64,000 nt of DNA, taken from NCBI GenBank assembly GCA_963791145.1, contig CAWBRT010000002.1, positions 124,001 through 188,000 on the forward strand, read 5' to 3'. Positions 9,282 through 17,379 of the stretch are shown here, piece by piece (position 1 is the first letter of the stretch; each line of letters begins with the position of its first letter). Origin of the DNA: CAWBRT01 sp963791145. Its GTDB lineage: Bacteria; Acidobacteriota; Terriglobia; Terriglobales; Acidobacteriaceae. Made by a program: the position numbers and the translations under genes. The notes below the pieces were generated by a model that did not search any database, was not told the DNA's origin, and saw nothing but the letters and a program-made list of their open reading frames with translations.

Positions 9282-10019
9282 ATGACCTTCGAGCGGAACT
9301 CCTGCAAATTTCTTCTTGGCTTCGTTTGCCTGTCTCTGTTGATCATCTGCGCTGCCTGCGGCAGCGGCAGCGGCGGAAGCTTTGTCCTTTCCAACCTCCA
9401 AAGCCTGCCCGGCTGGCAAGCCTGCACCGGCCCGGTCTGCGCCGGCGGGGTCGGCGTTGCCACCTACTCCATTACTCAAGGCGAGTCACCGCCCTCTCTG
9501 GACAACAATTCGACCGAATTCCAGATCGGCGGAAGCACCGGATTCTCCAACGTAAAGTGGTCGGAAACACTTCCATCCGATAACACTGTCAGCAAGTTCA
9601 CCCTGGATTTGCAGGCATATATGGCCGATCCCGGCGCTCCGCAGGCTGTCTCATTCGGAGTCTCCCAAATCGTTAAAGGTGCCTACTACTCATTCAAGTT
9701 CCAGTGCGATTTCAAAGGCACCGGCAGTTGGCAGGTGTGGGACCCGGCCAACCAGGTATGGTCGCCGACCACAATCGCCTGCGCGCAGTTCCCCGCCAAT
9801 CAGTGGATCCACTTCGTATTTGATTTCGAGCGAACCGGCTCCGGTCAGCTCCACTACCAGGACTTCTCAATCAACGGCGCTAGCAACGTACTTGATCTAT
9901 ATTTCACCCCCAGCGCTAAGACGCCCGACGCAATCGTGGTTCACTTAGATGAAGATGGTGACGGCAATCAAGACGCCTATTCGGTATGGTTGGACGAAGT
10001 GACTCTGAGCGCCTACTAA
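9282..10019 (+). CDS. Lipoprotein of unknown function
   Basis: The ATG at 9282 opens a lipoprotein signal peptide with hydrophobic core LLGFVCLSLLIICAAC and lipobox C near residue 26, followed by the flexible GSGSGGS linker. The remaining 220 residues are rich in aromatic and polar residues, with alternating beta-strand-like stretches. The last part has VVHLDEDGDGNQDAYSVWLDEVTL, where DEDGDGNQD looks like a calcium-binding loop. The overall pattern resembles beta-sandwich carbohydrate-binding or laminin-G-like extracytoplasmic proteins, but I do not recognise a named family. Confidence 0.8.
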   Translation: MTFERNSCKFLLGFVCLSLLIICAACGSGSGGSFVLSNLQSLPGWQACTGPVCAGGVGVATYSITQGESPPSLDNNSTEFQIGGSTGFSNVKWSETLPSDNTVSKFTLDLQAYMADPGAPQAVSFGVSQIVKGAYYSFKFQCDFKGTGSWQVWDPANQVWSPTTIACAQFPANQWIHFVFDFERTGSGQLHYQDFSINGASNVLDLYFTPSAKTPDAIVVHLDEDGDGNQDAYSVWLDEVTLSAY

Positions 10020-10108
10020 AGCGACTTCGAGTTTCCAGCGGCCCCACATCAAATTGAGTTGGTTGTCGGCGCGGAATCCGGGGTACCTGCGTCGCGCAGT
10101 TTGCAGAT

Positions 10109-10137
10109 CCCAGAGTTGGAACGGCGCCAACTCTGGG
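10109..10137. repeat. 29-bp hairpin repeat (CCCAGAGTTGG type)
   Basis: CCCAGAGTTGG, a 7-nt loop (AACGGCG) and CCAACTCTGGG form a perfect 11-bp inverted repeat. A second copy with the same length and only loop changes lies at 33809-33837, and half a copy at 34442-34453. It is a dispersed intergenic element. Confidence 0.8.
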
Positions 10138-10159
10138 CTACCTACAATCAATCGCAACG

Positions 10160-10192
10160 AAAACAAAAAGCCGGACCGAAGTCCGGCTTTCT
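10160..10192 (-). terminator. Rho-independent terminator
   Basis: On the minus strand, AAAGCCGGAC and GTCCGGCTTT form a perfect 10-bp stem around a short TTCG loop, followed by a T-rich tract (TTTTTGTTTT). It lies just downstream of the DUF6580 gene stop and ends the long minus-strand run of genes. Confidence 0.88.
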
Positions 10193-10211
10193 TCTTCCGA
10201 AAAAATCTCCT

Positions 10212-10751
10212 CTAGACCGACAGGGTCTTGCGAGCAGTTTTGTTCCTGAGCATTTCGACCACCGCCGGAATGCCGAAGAACGCCGCCGTGAAGAGCATGT
10301 CTGAGGCGGCCGTATTGCGGAAGAACGGGAGAGCGGCGGTGTAGCAGGCCAGCAGGCCCTGGAAGGTCCGCGGATACATCTCCCACGCGGCCCACACCGC
10401 GAAGTTGCTCAGCAGGAAAAACGAGACCGATGCGGCCAGCGATGCGCCGGCGATGCGCCAGGCGTTGGACTTGGCGCGGCCCGCCAGCAGGCTGCCCAGC
10501 AGAACGATGGCCAGGTACCAGGCCCAGATCACGATCTGGTCGGCGCGCAGCGGATAGCCGTAGACGCGCGTGGTCAACACCACGTCGCTTGCGATCAGCG
10601 CAGCCACCGGCACCCAGGCCTGGCGGCGCGGCATCCGCGAGCCGAAGAACAGCAGCGCAGCCGCCACCGGGGCGAAGTTCAGGGCCGAAGCCTCAGTCAC
10701 CAAGCGGAACACCACGGCAAACAGCACCAGCAGGTAGGCCAGCATGGTCAT
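10212..10751 (-). CDS. DUF6580 family integral membrane protein
   Basis: The 179-residue protein is almost entirely hydrophobic with about five predicted membrane segments. It resembles DUF6580 proteins, which look like substrate-binding (S) components of ECF transporters; this is a family resemblance only. Recognisable features are the N-terminal RLVTEASALNFAPVAAALLFFG and the C-terminal SDMLFTAAFFGIPAVVEML. A terminator follows at once. Substrate unknown. Confidence 0.8.
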   Translation of the reverse strand: MTMLAYLLVLFAVVFRLVTEASALNFAPVAAALLFFGSRMPRRQAWVPVAALIASDVVLTTRVYGYPLRADQIVIWAWYLAIVLLGSLLAGRAKSNAWRIAGASLAASVSFFLLSNFAVWAAWEMYPRTFQGLLACYTAALPFFRNTAASDMLFTAAFFGIPAVVEMLRNKTARKTLSV

Positions 10752-10962
10752 CTCTCTTCTCTGGCGACTGGCAATCCAGCGTCGCTAAGCAGCCGCCCTC
10801 GTCGCCAAATGGGTCCCAAATCCGCGTTGGGGATAGTGAGCGGCGTCTATAGATTCTTGCGCCTTGCGCGTCCCGGCGTCAAGTGCACTGATATTTGGCG
10901 CCAACAGCTCACTCTTCCTCGCCGCCAAAAGGGGAGCCGCTCTCCAAGCCCGTCTGCAGCCG

Positions 10963-12004
10963 CTACCGGCGGCGAAAGCTCGCGTATTCCACCTGCAGGC
11001 TTGGCGATAGCAGAACGTAGGCGACCAACGCCCGGCGGCGGGAATCCGGGTACATGAAGCGCAGGTCGCGAAAACGCACCACGTAGCCCGGCGCATCGCC
11101 TGCGAGCCGCTCGGTCTCCAGCAGCGGATACTGCGCCCAAGCCAGGTACGCCTGGCCCAATCGGCTTGCCTCGGCGGCCTTGAGTGCGGGAGTCGGCTCG
11201 GGTTTGCGGTAGACGCGGGCGCGTCCCTCGGGATCGACCGCGGGAGCCAGCGAATCGACCTGAAGCGCCGTGTAGCTCTCGCCGGTATCCACCACGCCGT
11301 ACCACACGAACGGATTCATCATGTAGGGAAAGGCGGAGAGGTGCACGGGCGGGCGACCGTGGTATTCGAGCGCCGCCATGGCATGTACCGCGCGGCGATG
11401 CTCGTAGTCGCGCACCGCCCAGAGCATCGCCATCAGCACCAGCGCCGTGACGGCGCCCAGCGCGTCCGCGCGGGCCTGGCGAGCGAGCGCCGATCTCGCG
11501 ATTGATCATCGCGAACAATCCCGGCAGAACCAGCCCGGCGATCAGAAACAGCAGCAGCAGCGGCTCGACGATAAAGACGATGTCCCAGGAATACCACTTC
11601 GGCCACCAGGGCCAGAGCGGACGCAGACCATAACTGTTGGTGAAATCCAGCAGCAGGTGACTATAGCCGGCGACACAGGCGAACAAATACAGCAGTCCCC
11701 AGTGTGGCCGCGATGCAGGCGTTTCGGCAGACACAGTCTCGACGCGCCGCCGTCGCGGCCAGAAGCGGTGAAAGGCGAACACCACGGCGACCACGATTGC
11801 CGCCATCAGCGGGATTCCCCAAACCGTATGCGTCGCCCCGCGATGACAGGCGAAACCGGCGACAGAGCCTTTGGCGTAGGCCACGAAATCCAGGTCGGGA
11901 GCCTCCGCCGCCAGCGTCATGGTGACGGTGGCGAGCGCCGTCTTGCGGTTGAAGCCGGCGCGCGCCAGGCAGGCTCCGGTGAGAAAGTGCGTGACCGGTT
12001 CCAT
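10963..12004 (-). CDS. Membrane-bound metal-dependent hydrolase, YdjM-like (one frameshift)
   Basis: The N-terminal half has the features of the YdjM family: MEPVTHFLTGACLARAGF, APDLDF, the HRGATHTVWG histidine motif and SHLLLDFTNSYG, with four to five membrane segments. The frame changes near 11485. The C-terminal soluble domain (MLWAVRDYEHRRAVHAM to VEYASFRRR) continues in another frame to 10963. Together they give about 345 residues, the length of Acidobacteriota relatives. The in vivo substrate of the family is not established. The gene begins right after a heptamer array that separates it from the lipid-kinase-like gene. Confidence 0.85.
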
Positions 12005-12010
12005 AAAATT

Positions 12011-12136
12011 TAGGGATTAGGGGTTAGGGAGCAGGGGTTAGAGAGTACCGCAAAGGCTACTCCCGAATCTTCTAACCTCTAATTCCTGGTCCCTATTCCC
12101 TATCCTCTGACCCCTACTCCCTAACCCCTATCCCCT
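12011..12136. repeat. Inverted pair of TAGGG heptamer arrays (A3)
   Basis: G-rich units TAGGGAT, TAGGGGT, TAGGGAG, CAGGGGT and TAGAGAG (12011-12046) face a C-rich array (about 12071-12136; CCCTATT, CCCTATC, CCCCTAC, TCCCTAA units) across about 25 bp. The pair fills the gap between the lipid-kinase-like gene and the YdjM-like gene. The TAG stop codon of the former, at 12128-12130, lies inside the array. Confidence 0.85.
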
Positions 12137-13096
12137 GTTTTTTGGCGGCATCAGTAGCGTCAACGCCTTCGGTACGATGGCGATCTCAGCCGGTATGCCG
12201 TCCAGAACCTCCCCATCCGCCTGGGCCCGTATGCGAACCATGGCCATTCCTTCGGCGGCACGGCAGCGAACGCGCACGGCGCGGATGAACTCGACATTGG
12301 CCGCCCGGCTTACCGATTCCGGCACTTCGCCACGCGCCAGGGCGTAGAGTGCGTAACGGAACATGGCCCAGCGGCTGCACGGCTTCAGGGTGACGAGCTG
12401 CAGGTAGTCGCGGTCGAGCGCACCGCCCGGACGCCAGCGGCTCAGCCACTGGCCGAACGAGCTGACACGCATGGCGACTACTTCCAGCACCTCCTCGCGA
12501 CGCACCTCGCCGTCCGGCAGTACGATCTCGGCGGTGAAGGGAACAAAGTCGTGCAGAAACAGGCGGGCAAATCCGGCCACGTAATAGGTGGCAAAGCCGC
12601 CGTGCTGCTTGCTGCGGGCGGTGGCATCGTAGATCAGTCCGGCGTGCGCGCCGATGCCGGCGGCCACGGAAAAATAAGTTGGCTGCCCGGCCGCCCAGAC
12701 GAGCTTTCCGGCAGCCACGCGCCGCGGCGCATAGTCGAGCACTGCGCGGGCCGCCGCCGGCAACTCCTGCGGAAGTCGCAGATCGGAAGCCAGAACGTTG
12801 GCCGTTCCCAGGGGCAGCACGCCCAGGGCGACCGTTTCCGGTGTGTGCACCATGCCCTGCAGCACATCGTAAACCGTGCCATCGCCTCCGCAGGCAAAGA
12901 TGGCGTCGAAGCCGCGGGCGATGCCCTCCTTGGCCTGTCGCCCGCCCGCGCCGGGAGCGCGCGTGGGTTCCAGTTCGACCTCCACGCCGGCGGCGCGAAA
13001 GATCGCGGCGACGCCCAACAGCGACGACTCCTCGCGACGGTGCGCGCCCCCCGCCTTGGGGTTGTACAGCAGCAGCGCTTTGCGAAAGGAGGGCAT
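12128..13096 (-). CDS. Diacylglycerol/sphingosine kinase-family protein (YegS/DgkB-like)
   Basis: The catalytic domain (DAGK_cat) has KALLLYNPKAGG at the N-terminus and the nucleotide-binding motif ACGGDGTVYDVLQGM near residue 75, then GVLPLGTANVLASDL. These proteins phosphorylate lipid diols such as diacylglycerol using ATP. The 322-residue product starts at ATG 13096 (MPSFRKALLLY); an in-frame ATG at 13156 would add 20 residues that look non-conserved. The C-terminal residues PKNRG and the stop codon are read from the adjoining heptamer array. Its place between moaB and the YdjM-like gene says little about its job. Confidence 0.9.
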   Translation of the reverse strand: MPSFRKALLLYNPKAGGAHRREESSLLGVAAIFRAAGVEVELEPTRAPGAGGRQAKEGIARGFDAIFACGGDGTVYDVLQGMVHTPETVALGVLPLGTANVLASDLRLPQELPAAARAVLDYAPRRVAAGKLVWAAGQPTYFSVAAGIGAHAGLIYDATARSKQHGGFATYYVAGFARLFLHDFVPFTAEIVLPDGEVRREEVLEVVAMRVSSFGQWLSRWRPGGALDRDYLQLVTLKPCSRWAMFRYALYALARGEVPESVSRAANVEFIRAVRVRCRAAEGMAMVRIRAQADGEVLDGIPAEIAIVPKALTLLMPPKNRG

Positions 13097-13172
13097 TCCC
13101 GGTACCGGACTACGCGTGCCCGCTTGGTTCGCCTGGGCATGGCGTTCACAAGCCATCCGCTACCTCCGGCGG

Positions 13173-13665
13173 CTAGCCGGAGGATTCGCTCTCGGCGTGG
13201 GCGGTCTTTCCGCGCAGCAGGTCAAGGGCGTGCGGCAAGAGGTTGAGGACGGCGGAGAGAGATTCTACCGCCGCTTTAGGATTGCCGGGCACGTTGAGGA
13301 TCAGCGAGCGCCCGCGAATGGCACACAGTCCGCGGCTCAGGGCGGCCATCGGAGTCTTCTTCACTCCCTCGGCGCGCATGCGCTCGGCCACGCCCTCGAC
13401 CAGCCGCGTGGAGACGCCCCGCGTGGCTTCTGGGCGTGACGTCGCGCGCCGCGATGCCGGTGCCGCCCGTGGTCACGACCAAGTCCGCCAGGTCGCAGTG
13501 GCGAACCAGCATCGCCTGAATCTGGTCCAGCTCATCGGGCACGATCTCCAGCGCCACTACGGTGAACCCGTTTGCTTCCAGAAAATGCCGCACTGCCGGA
13601 CCGCCGGTGTCGGTGCGCTCGCCGCGCGAACAACGATCGCTGACCGTGATCACCGTTGCCTTCAT
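13173..13665 (-). CDS. moaB: Molybdenum cofactor biosynthesis protein MoaB/MogA-type (one frameshift)
   Basis: This family adenylylates molybdopterin or binds it during molybdenum cofactor synthesis. The first frame carries VITVSDRCSRGERTDTGGP and LVVTTGGTGIAARDVTP. Near 13433 one base appears to be missing, and the protein continues in the frame giving MAERMRAEGVKKTPMAALSRG and LILNVPGNPKAAVES. The reconstituted length of about 164 residues is normal. It is followed upstream by moaC and moeA on the same strand. Confidence 0.9.
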
Positions 13666-13666
13666 C

Positions 13667-13712
13667 GTTCAGTTCTCAGTTCTCAGTTCCCGGTTCTCGG
13701 TTGGGTTCTCAG
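13667..13712. repeat. Heptanucleotide array, CAGTTCT family (B1)
   Basis: Six or so units (CAGTTCT, CAGTTCT, CAGTTCC, CGGTTCT, CGGTTGG, GTTCTCA) fill the 43-bp gap between moaC and moaB. The stop codon of moaC (13709-13711) lies in the last unit, and the array touches the moaB start codon. One orientation only. Confidence 0.8.
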
Positions 13713-14242
13713 CGCTGCTTGCGATCCTTGCTGAGCCTTGTTTGCGAAGCTGCCGCGGATTTTGCTCGGGATTGCGCTTTCGACTGGCGCTTGTAATCTC
13801 CGCTCTTGCCTCCCGTCTTGCTCTCCAGAAGTATCTCGCGGATTTCGATCCCTTTGTCCAGGGCCTTGCACATGTCGTAGACGGTCAGGGCGGCGACGGA
13901 TGCCGCTGTCATGGCCTCCATCTCGACGCCGGTTACAGCGGTGGTGCTGGCGGAGGCGCGAATGCGGACGCCATTCTCGCACAGCTCCATATCGACGGCA
14001 ACGTGGGAGAGCGGAATCGGATGGCACATCGGTACCAGTTCCGAGGTGCGCTTGGCGGCCATGATCCCGGCCACGCGGGCCACCTCCAGCGGGTCGCCCT
14101 TGGGATTGCGCGGCAGGGCTCGCAGCACGGCGGGACGCATCCGCACCATGGCCGTGGCTACGGCCGTGCGCTTGCTGGCCGCCTTGCTGGAGACGTCCAC
14201 CATGCGGGAACGTCCGTGGCGGTCGTAATGGGAGAGCTTCAT
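13709..14242 (-). CDS. moaC: Cyclic pyranopterin monophosphate synthase
   Basis: MoaC completes the conversion of GTP-derived 3',8-cH2GTP to cyclic pyranopterin monophosphate, the first intermediate of molybdenum cofactor. The 177-residue product has RMVDVSSKAASKRTAVA at the start, the conserved MCHPIPL motif and TGVEMEAMTAASVAALTVYDM. The last 20 residues (KRQSKAQSRAKSAAASQTRL) are a basic, non-conserved tail. The start is the ATG at 14242, where the conserved MoaC sequence begins; it sits 2 bp from a heptamer array and no Shine-Dalgarno sequence is visible. Confidence 0.95.
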   Translation of the reverse strand: MKLSHYDRHGRSRMVDVSSKAASKRTAVATAMVRMRPAVLRALPRNPKGDPLEVARVAGIMAAKRTSELVPMCHPIPLSHVAVDMELCENGVRIRASASTTAVTGVEMEAMTAASVAALTVYDMCKALDKGIEIREILLESKTGGKSGDYKRQSKAQSRAKSAAASQTRLSKDRKQR

Positions 14243-14244
14243 GA

Positions 14245-14373
14245 AGACAGTTTCAAGTTTCAAGTTGCGAGTTTCAAGCGAAAACAGATTATCGAGCTTC
14301 AGCCGGCAACAACGGAGAAGCTTTCCGCAGTACAACAGCCGACTCGAAACTTGAAACTAGAAACTCGAAACTG
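14245..14373. repeat. Inverted pair of AAGTTTC heptamer arrays (C1)
   Basis: Units CAGTTTC, AAGTTTC, AAGTTGC and GAGTTTC (14247-14281) face inverted units CGAAACT, TGAAACT, AGAAACT and CGAAACT (14343-14373) across about 62 bp. The pair fills the moeA-moaC spacer between stop and start and could fold into a long hairpin in the transcript. Confidence 0.85.
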
Positions 14374-14376
14374 CTT

Positions 14377-15762
14377 TTACTCCAGTTCCGCGCCAGGAAT
14401 CAGGATACTGACCTCTTCGCCGGCGGTGAACTGCTCCCGGTCGGGAGGAATGACCAGGTAGCAGTTTGCCTGCGAAGTAGCCACCAGGTCGCCAGAGCCT
14501 TGCCAGTGCAGGAGTTCCACCTCGACTTGTCCAGGCCCGCCGTTGACTCGCGCCGGCAGGAACCGGGTCAGACCGGTGGGGGTCTGGAAGAGCGATTTCA
14601 GGCGGGCGGAGGCGAAACGCAAAGGGAGCATCTCGCCCCCGGCCAGCGCGCGCAGAACGGGACTTACGAAAAGCTCAAAGGTGACGAGCGTGGAAACCGG
14701 GTTGCCGGGAAGCCCGAAGAACGGCACTCGCCGGGCGATTTGTTCCGTCCGGCTTGAGGCTCGCGCAGGGCCTTTGCCACGGGTTGAGGCGGCGGCGCGC
14801 GCTGAAGCCTGGCGCGCTTTCTTTCGCGGAGGAGCGTCGCCAAAGACCAGCGGCCGCCCGGGCTGAATCTTCACGCCGGTGAAATGGAATTCCGCCTGCA
14901 GCTCTTGCAGCACATCCTCGACCAGGTCGTACTTGCCGAGGGAGACGCCGCCGGTCAGCAAGACCAGATCGTACTCCAGGGCGGTGGCGATCAATTCTCG
15001 CAGCCGCCGCGGCTGATCGGGCGCCACCGGCATGGGCACCGGCTCGCCGCCCGCCAGCTCAATCTGCGCGGCCAGCGAATACAGGTTGGAATTGCGAATC
15101 TGTGTAGGTCCGGGGAAGCCGTGCAAGGGAACGATCTCGTCTCCCGTGGTCAGCACCGCCACCTGCGGGCGCCGGTAGACGGTAACGGTCGCCGCGCCCA
15201 CCATGGCCGCCAGGGCGATGCGGGCAGGCGTCAGCCGCGCGCCGGCGCCGAGCAACAGTTGATCTTCCCAGGCTTCAGCCCCTTGAGGAACGACGTTTTC
15301 TCCCGGCACGAGCTGCCGCGTGGCTTCTATGAGACGGTCATGGATGCGCGTGGCATGTTCCTGCATCAACACCGCGTCGGCATCGGCGGGAACGGGAGCC
15401 CCGGTCATGATGTAAACGGCCTCGCCGGGGAGCAGCTTGAAAACGGTGGACTCGGGCGAGGCCCCGGCCTTGATCTCGCCGACGATCTTCAGCCGCGCCG
15501 GAAGTTCAGCCAAATCCGCCGAGCGCACGGCAAAGCCATCGCGCGTGGAACGCGCAAACGGCGGCAGGTCGCGATCGGCATGAATGGGTTCGGCCAGGAA
15601 GCGGGCCAGCGCCCGGCTGAGCGAAACCTTTTCTACCCCGGTGGGCCGGAGCTGGCGGGCATACTTCTCGACTTTGGCGCGCGCCTCCGTCGCCGAGAGC
15701 ACGCCCGGCACACTTTCAACTTTCGCCGGACCTCCCGCACGCTGGTGAGTGGATGCTTTCAT
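14377..15762 (-). CDS. moeA: Molybdopterin molybdenumtransferase MoeA
   Basis: MoeA inserts molybdate into adenylylated molybdopterin. The 461-residue protein shows PPFARSTRDGFAVRS, the MTGAPVPADADAVLMQEH loop, the TTGDEIV strand, LTGGVSLGKYDLV and GLPGNPVSTLVTFELF, followed by the C-terminal domain IV. A basic insert of about 35 residues (RKKARQASARAAASTRGKGP and onward) sits just before FGLPGNPVS, where most homologues have a short loop. The start is ATG 15762 (MKASTHQ). It sits between queC and moaC on the same strand. Confidence 0.94.
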   Translation of the reverse strand: MKASTHQRAGGPAKVESVPGVLSATEARAKVEKYARQLRPTGVEKVSLSRALARFLAEPIHADRDLPPFARSTRDGFAVRSADLAELPARLKIVGEIKAGASPESTVFKLLPGEAVYIMTGAPVPADADAVLMQEHATRIHDRLIEATRQLVPGENVVPQGAEAWEDQLLLGAGARLTPARIALAAMVGAATVTVYRRPQVAVLTTGDEIVPLHGFPGPTQIRNSNLYSLAAQIELAGGEPVPMPVAPDQPRRLRELIATALEYDLVLLTGGVSLGKYDLVEDVLQELQAEFHFTGVKIQPGRPLVFGDAPPRKKARQASARAAASTRGKGPARASSRTEQIARRVPFFGLPGNPVSTLVTFELFVSPVLRALAGGEMLPLRFASARLKSLFQTPTGLTRFLPARVNGGPGQVEVELLHWQGSGDLVATSQANCYLVIPPDREQFTAGEEVSILIPGAELE

Positions 15763-15799
15763 GCTGTGCCTAAACGGCTCCCTTGAGCCTGTTATTAAT

Positions 15800-16516
15800 T
15801 TATAGGACGGGTTCACCCGTGGCTCGCGCCTGGTACGGTATGGGATCAGGGATGCCCACAGCCTCGAAGGCACGCAGCCGCAGCACGCAGCTCTCGCACA
15901 CCCCGCACGCCCTCTGATGGCCGCTGTAGCAGGACCACGTCAGCTCGAAGGGTGCTCCCAACTGCGCGCCCAGGCGGACGATCTCCGACTTGCGCATGGC
16001 GATCAGCGGGGTGACGATACGAATCTTGCCCTCTTTGGTGCCGGCGCGAATCACGCGGTTAAAAGCCTCATAGTACTCCGGACGGCAATCGGGGTAGCCG
16101 GAGCTGTCCTGCTCGACGGCGCCGATATAGATGGTCTCGGCGCCGATGACCTCCGCCCAGCTCACGGCCACGGAAAGAAAATGCGCATTGCGGAAGGGAA
16201 CATAGGTGATCGGAATCTGCTGCCCCGGTTGCGGAGCGCTGCCGGTTGGCACCGCCAGCGCAGAATCTGTTAAAGCCGAGCCGCCAATCTCTCCCAATGC
16301 CTGGTTGCGCACCATGAGCCGCCGCGCAATGGCGAGCCGGTCGCATATCTCGCGAAAGGCCTGCTGCTCGCGGGCCTCGGTGCGCTGTCCATAGCTGACG
16401 TGCAGGGCGGCCACATGCTTTGCCCCGAAATCCTTCACCGCGAGGGCGGCGCAGACACAGGAGTCCATGCCGCCGCTCAGTACCACCACCGCTTTCTTGT
16501 GCTCAGGATCGCTCAT
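15800..16516 (-). CDS. queC: 7-cyano-7-deazaguanine synthase QueC
   Basis: QueC converts 7-carboxy-7-deazaguanine to preQ0 with ATP and ammonia. The protein has the PP-loop VVLSGGMDSCVCAAL near the N-terminus and the C-terminal zinc site CYSGHQRACGVCESC. The start is the ATG at 16516 (MSDPEHKKAVVV). The gene lies downstream of queE and queD on the same strand, so three steps of the preQ0 pathway are contiguous. The 238-residue length is typical. Confidence 0.95.
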   Translation of the reverse strand: MSDPEHKKAVVVLSGGMDSCVCAALAVKDFGAKHVAALHVSYGQRTEAREQQAFREICDRLAIARRLMVRNQALGEIGGSALTDSALAVPTGSAPQPGQQIPITYVPFRNAHFLSVAVSWAEVIGAETIYIGAVEQDSSGYPDCRPEYYEAFNRVIRAGTKEGKIRIVTPLIAMRKSEIVRLGAQLGAPFELTWSCYSGHQRACGVCESCVLRLRAFEAVGIPDPIPYQARATGEPVL

Positions 16517-16581
16517 AACGTAGGCCCAGTCGCCCTCGGCTGGGCGGGCGAGCGATAGCTCGCCCACGACTCTCTATTGAT

Positions 16582-17265
16582 TCAAACGCCCTTCAGCGAA
16601 GGATCCCAGATCAGCTTGTGGATTTGCAGGCCGAGCCGCACCGGAAGCCCATCCTTGAGAATCCACTCCGCCAGATCGCGCGGATCGACCAGGCAATGCG
16701 AAACGTCTCGCGATCCCTTGGCTTGCTTATGGAAGGCGGGCGAGAAGATGACGTTGCCGACTCTGCCGGCAAGCTCGTGACATATAGTGAACTCGCGCGC
16801 AAACTCGTAGTCGGCGCGCGAGGCGAGTACGAACTTTATTTCGTCGTGGCTGCCGAGGCACTCGAGGTTGGCCAACCGGAAGCTGCCGGCTGCGCCCGAA
16901 TCCGGGCACTTCACGTCCACGATCTTGAAGACCGACGGGGGCACGGCTGCCAGCGGACGCTCGCCGCTGGTCTCCAGCAGCAGCGTGTAGCCGCTTTCAA
17001 TCAGGCTCTTCATCAGCGGCACCAGCTCGCGCTCCTGCAGCAGAGGTTCCCCGCCGGTGATCTCCACCAGGCCGGCTGCCGGCGCCAGCTGCCGAACTTC
17101 GGCAAGCACTTCCTCCGGCGAGATTTTGTTGCCGCCCTTGAAGGTGTACTCACTGTCGCACCAGGTGCAGCGCAGATTGCAGCCCGCCAGCCGCACAAAG
17201 ACACACGGCAGCCCGGTAAACGACGACTCGCCTTGCAGCGACTTGTAGATCTCGATGATCTGCAT
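16582..17265 (-). CDS. queE: 7-carboxy-7-deazaguanine synthase QueE
   Basis: QueE is a radical-SAM enzyme that contracts the ring of 6-carboxytetrahydropterin to 7-carboxy-7-deazaguanine. The cluster motif CNLRCTWCDSEYTF is the CxxxCxxC signature and sits after the SLQGESSFTGLPCVFVRLAG substrate region; GGEPLL follows. It has 227 residues. The ATG at 17265 starts 4 bp from a 97-bp near-perfect palindrome, and there is no recognisable Shine-Dalgarno sequence, so translation may depend on upstream queD or on RNA structure. Confidence 0.95.
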   Translation of the reverse strand: MQIIEIYKSLQGESSFTGLPCVFVRLAGCNLRCTWCDSEYTFKGGNKISPEEVLAEVRQLAPAAGLVEITGGEPLLQERELVPLMKSLIESGYTLLLETSGERPLAAVPPSVFKIVDVKCPDSGAAGSFRLANLECLGSHDEIKFVLASRADYEFAREFTICHELAGRVGNVIFSPAFHKQAKGSRDVSHCLVDPRDLAEWILKDGLPVRLGLQIHKLIWDPSLKGV

Positions 17266-17269
17266 GACA

Positions 17270-17366
17270 ACATTTAAGATTTTCGATTTTTGATTTCAGA
17301 TTGAACAGCAAGCACCGCGGTGCTTCGTTCTTCAATCTGAAATCAAAAATCAAAAATCTTAAATGT
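17270..17366. repeat. 97-bp near-perfect palindrome built from 7-nt units (D1)
   Basis: The arm at 17270-17305 and the arm at 17331-17366 are 36 bp each and match as inverted repeats at 35 of 36 positions. The units are AAGATTT, TCGATTT, TTGATTT, CAGATTG. The 25-bp centre contains another perfect palindrome, AAGCACCGCGGTGCTT (17310-17325). The element occupies nearly all of the 114-bp queD-queE spacer. Confidence 0.92.
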
Positions 17367-17379
17367 AAGCGTTCCCCTT

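Noticed and set aside
12005..12140. CRISPR array as the explanation for the heptamer arrays
   Set aside because: Units are 7 nt with no spacers of constant length, and arms are inverted rather than direct repeats; no cas genes are present.
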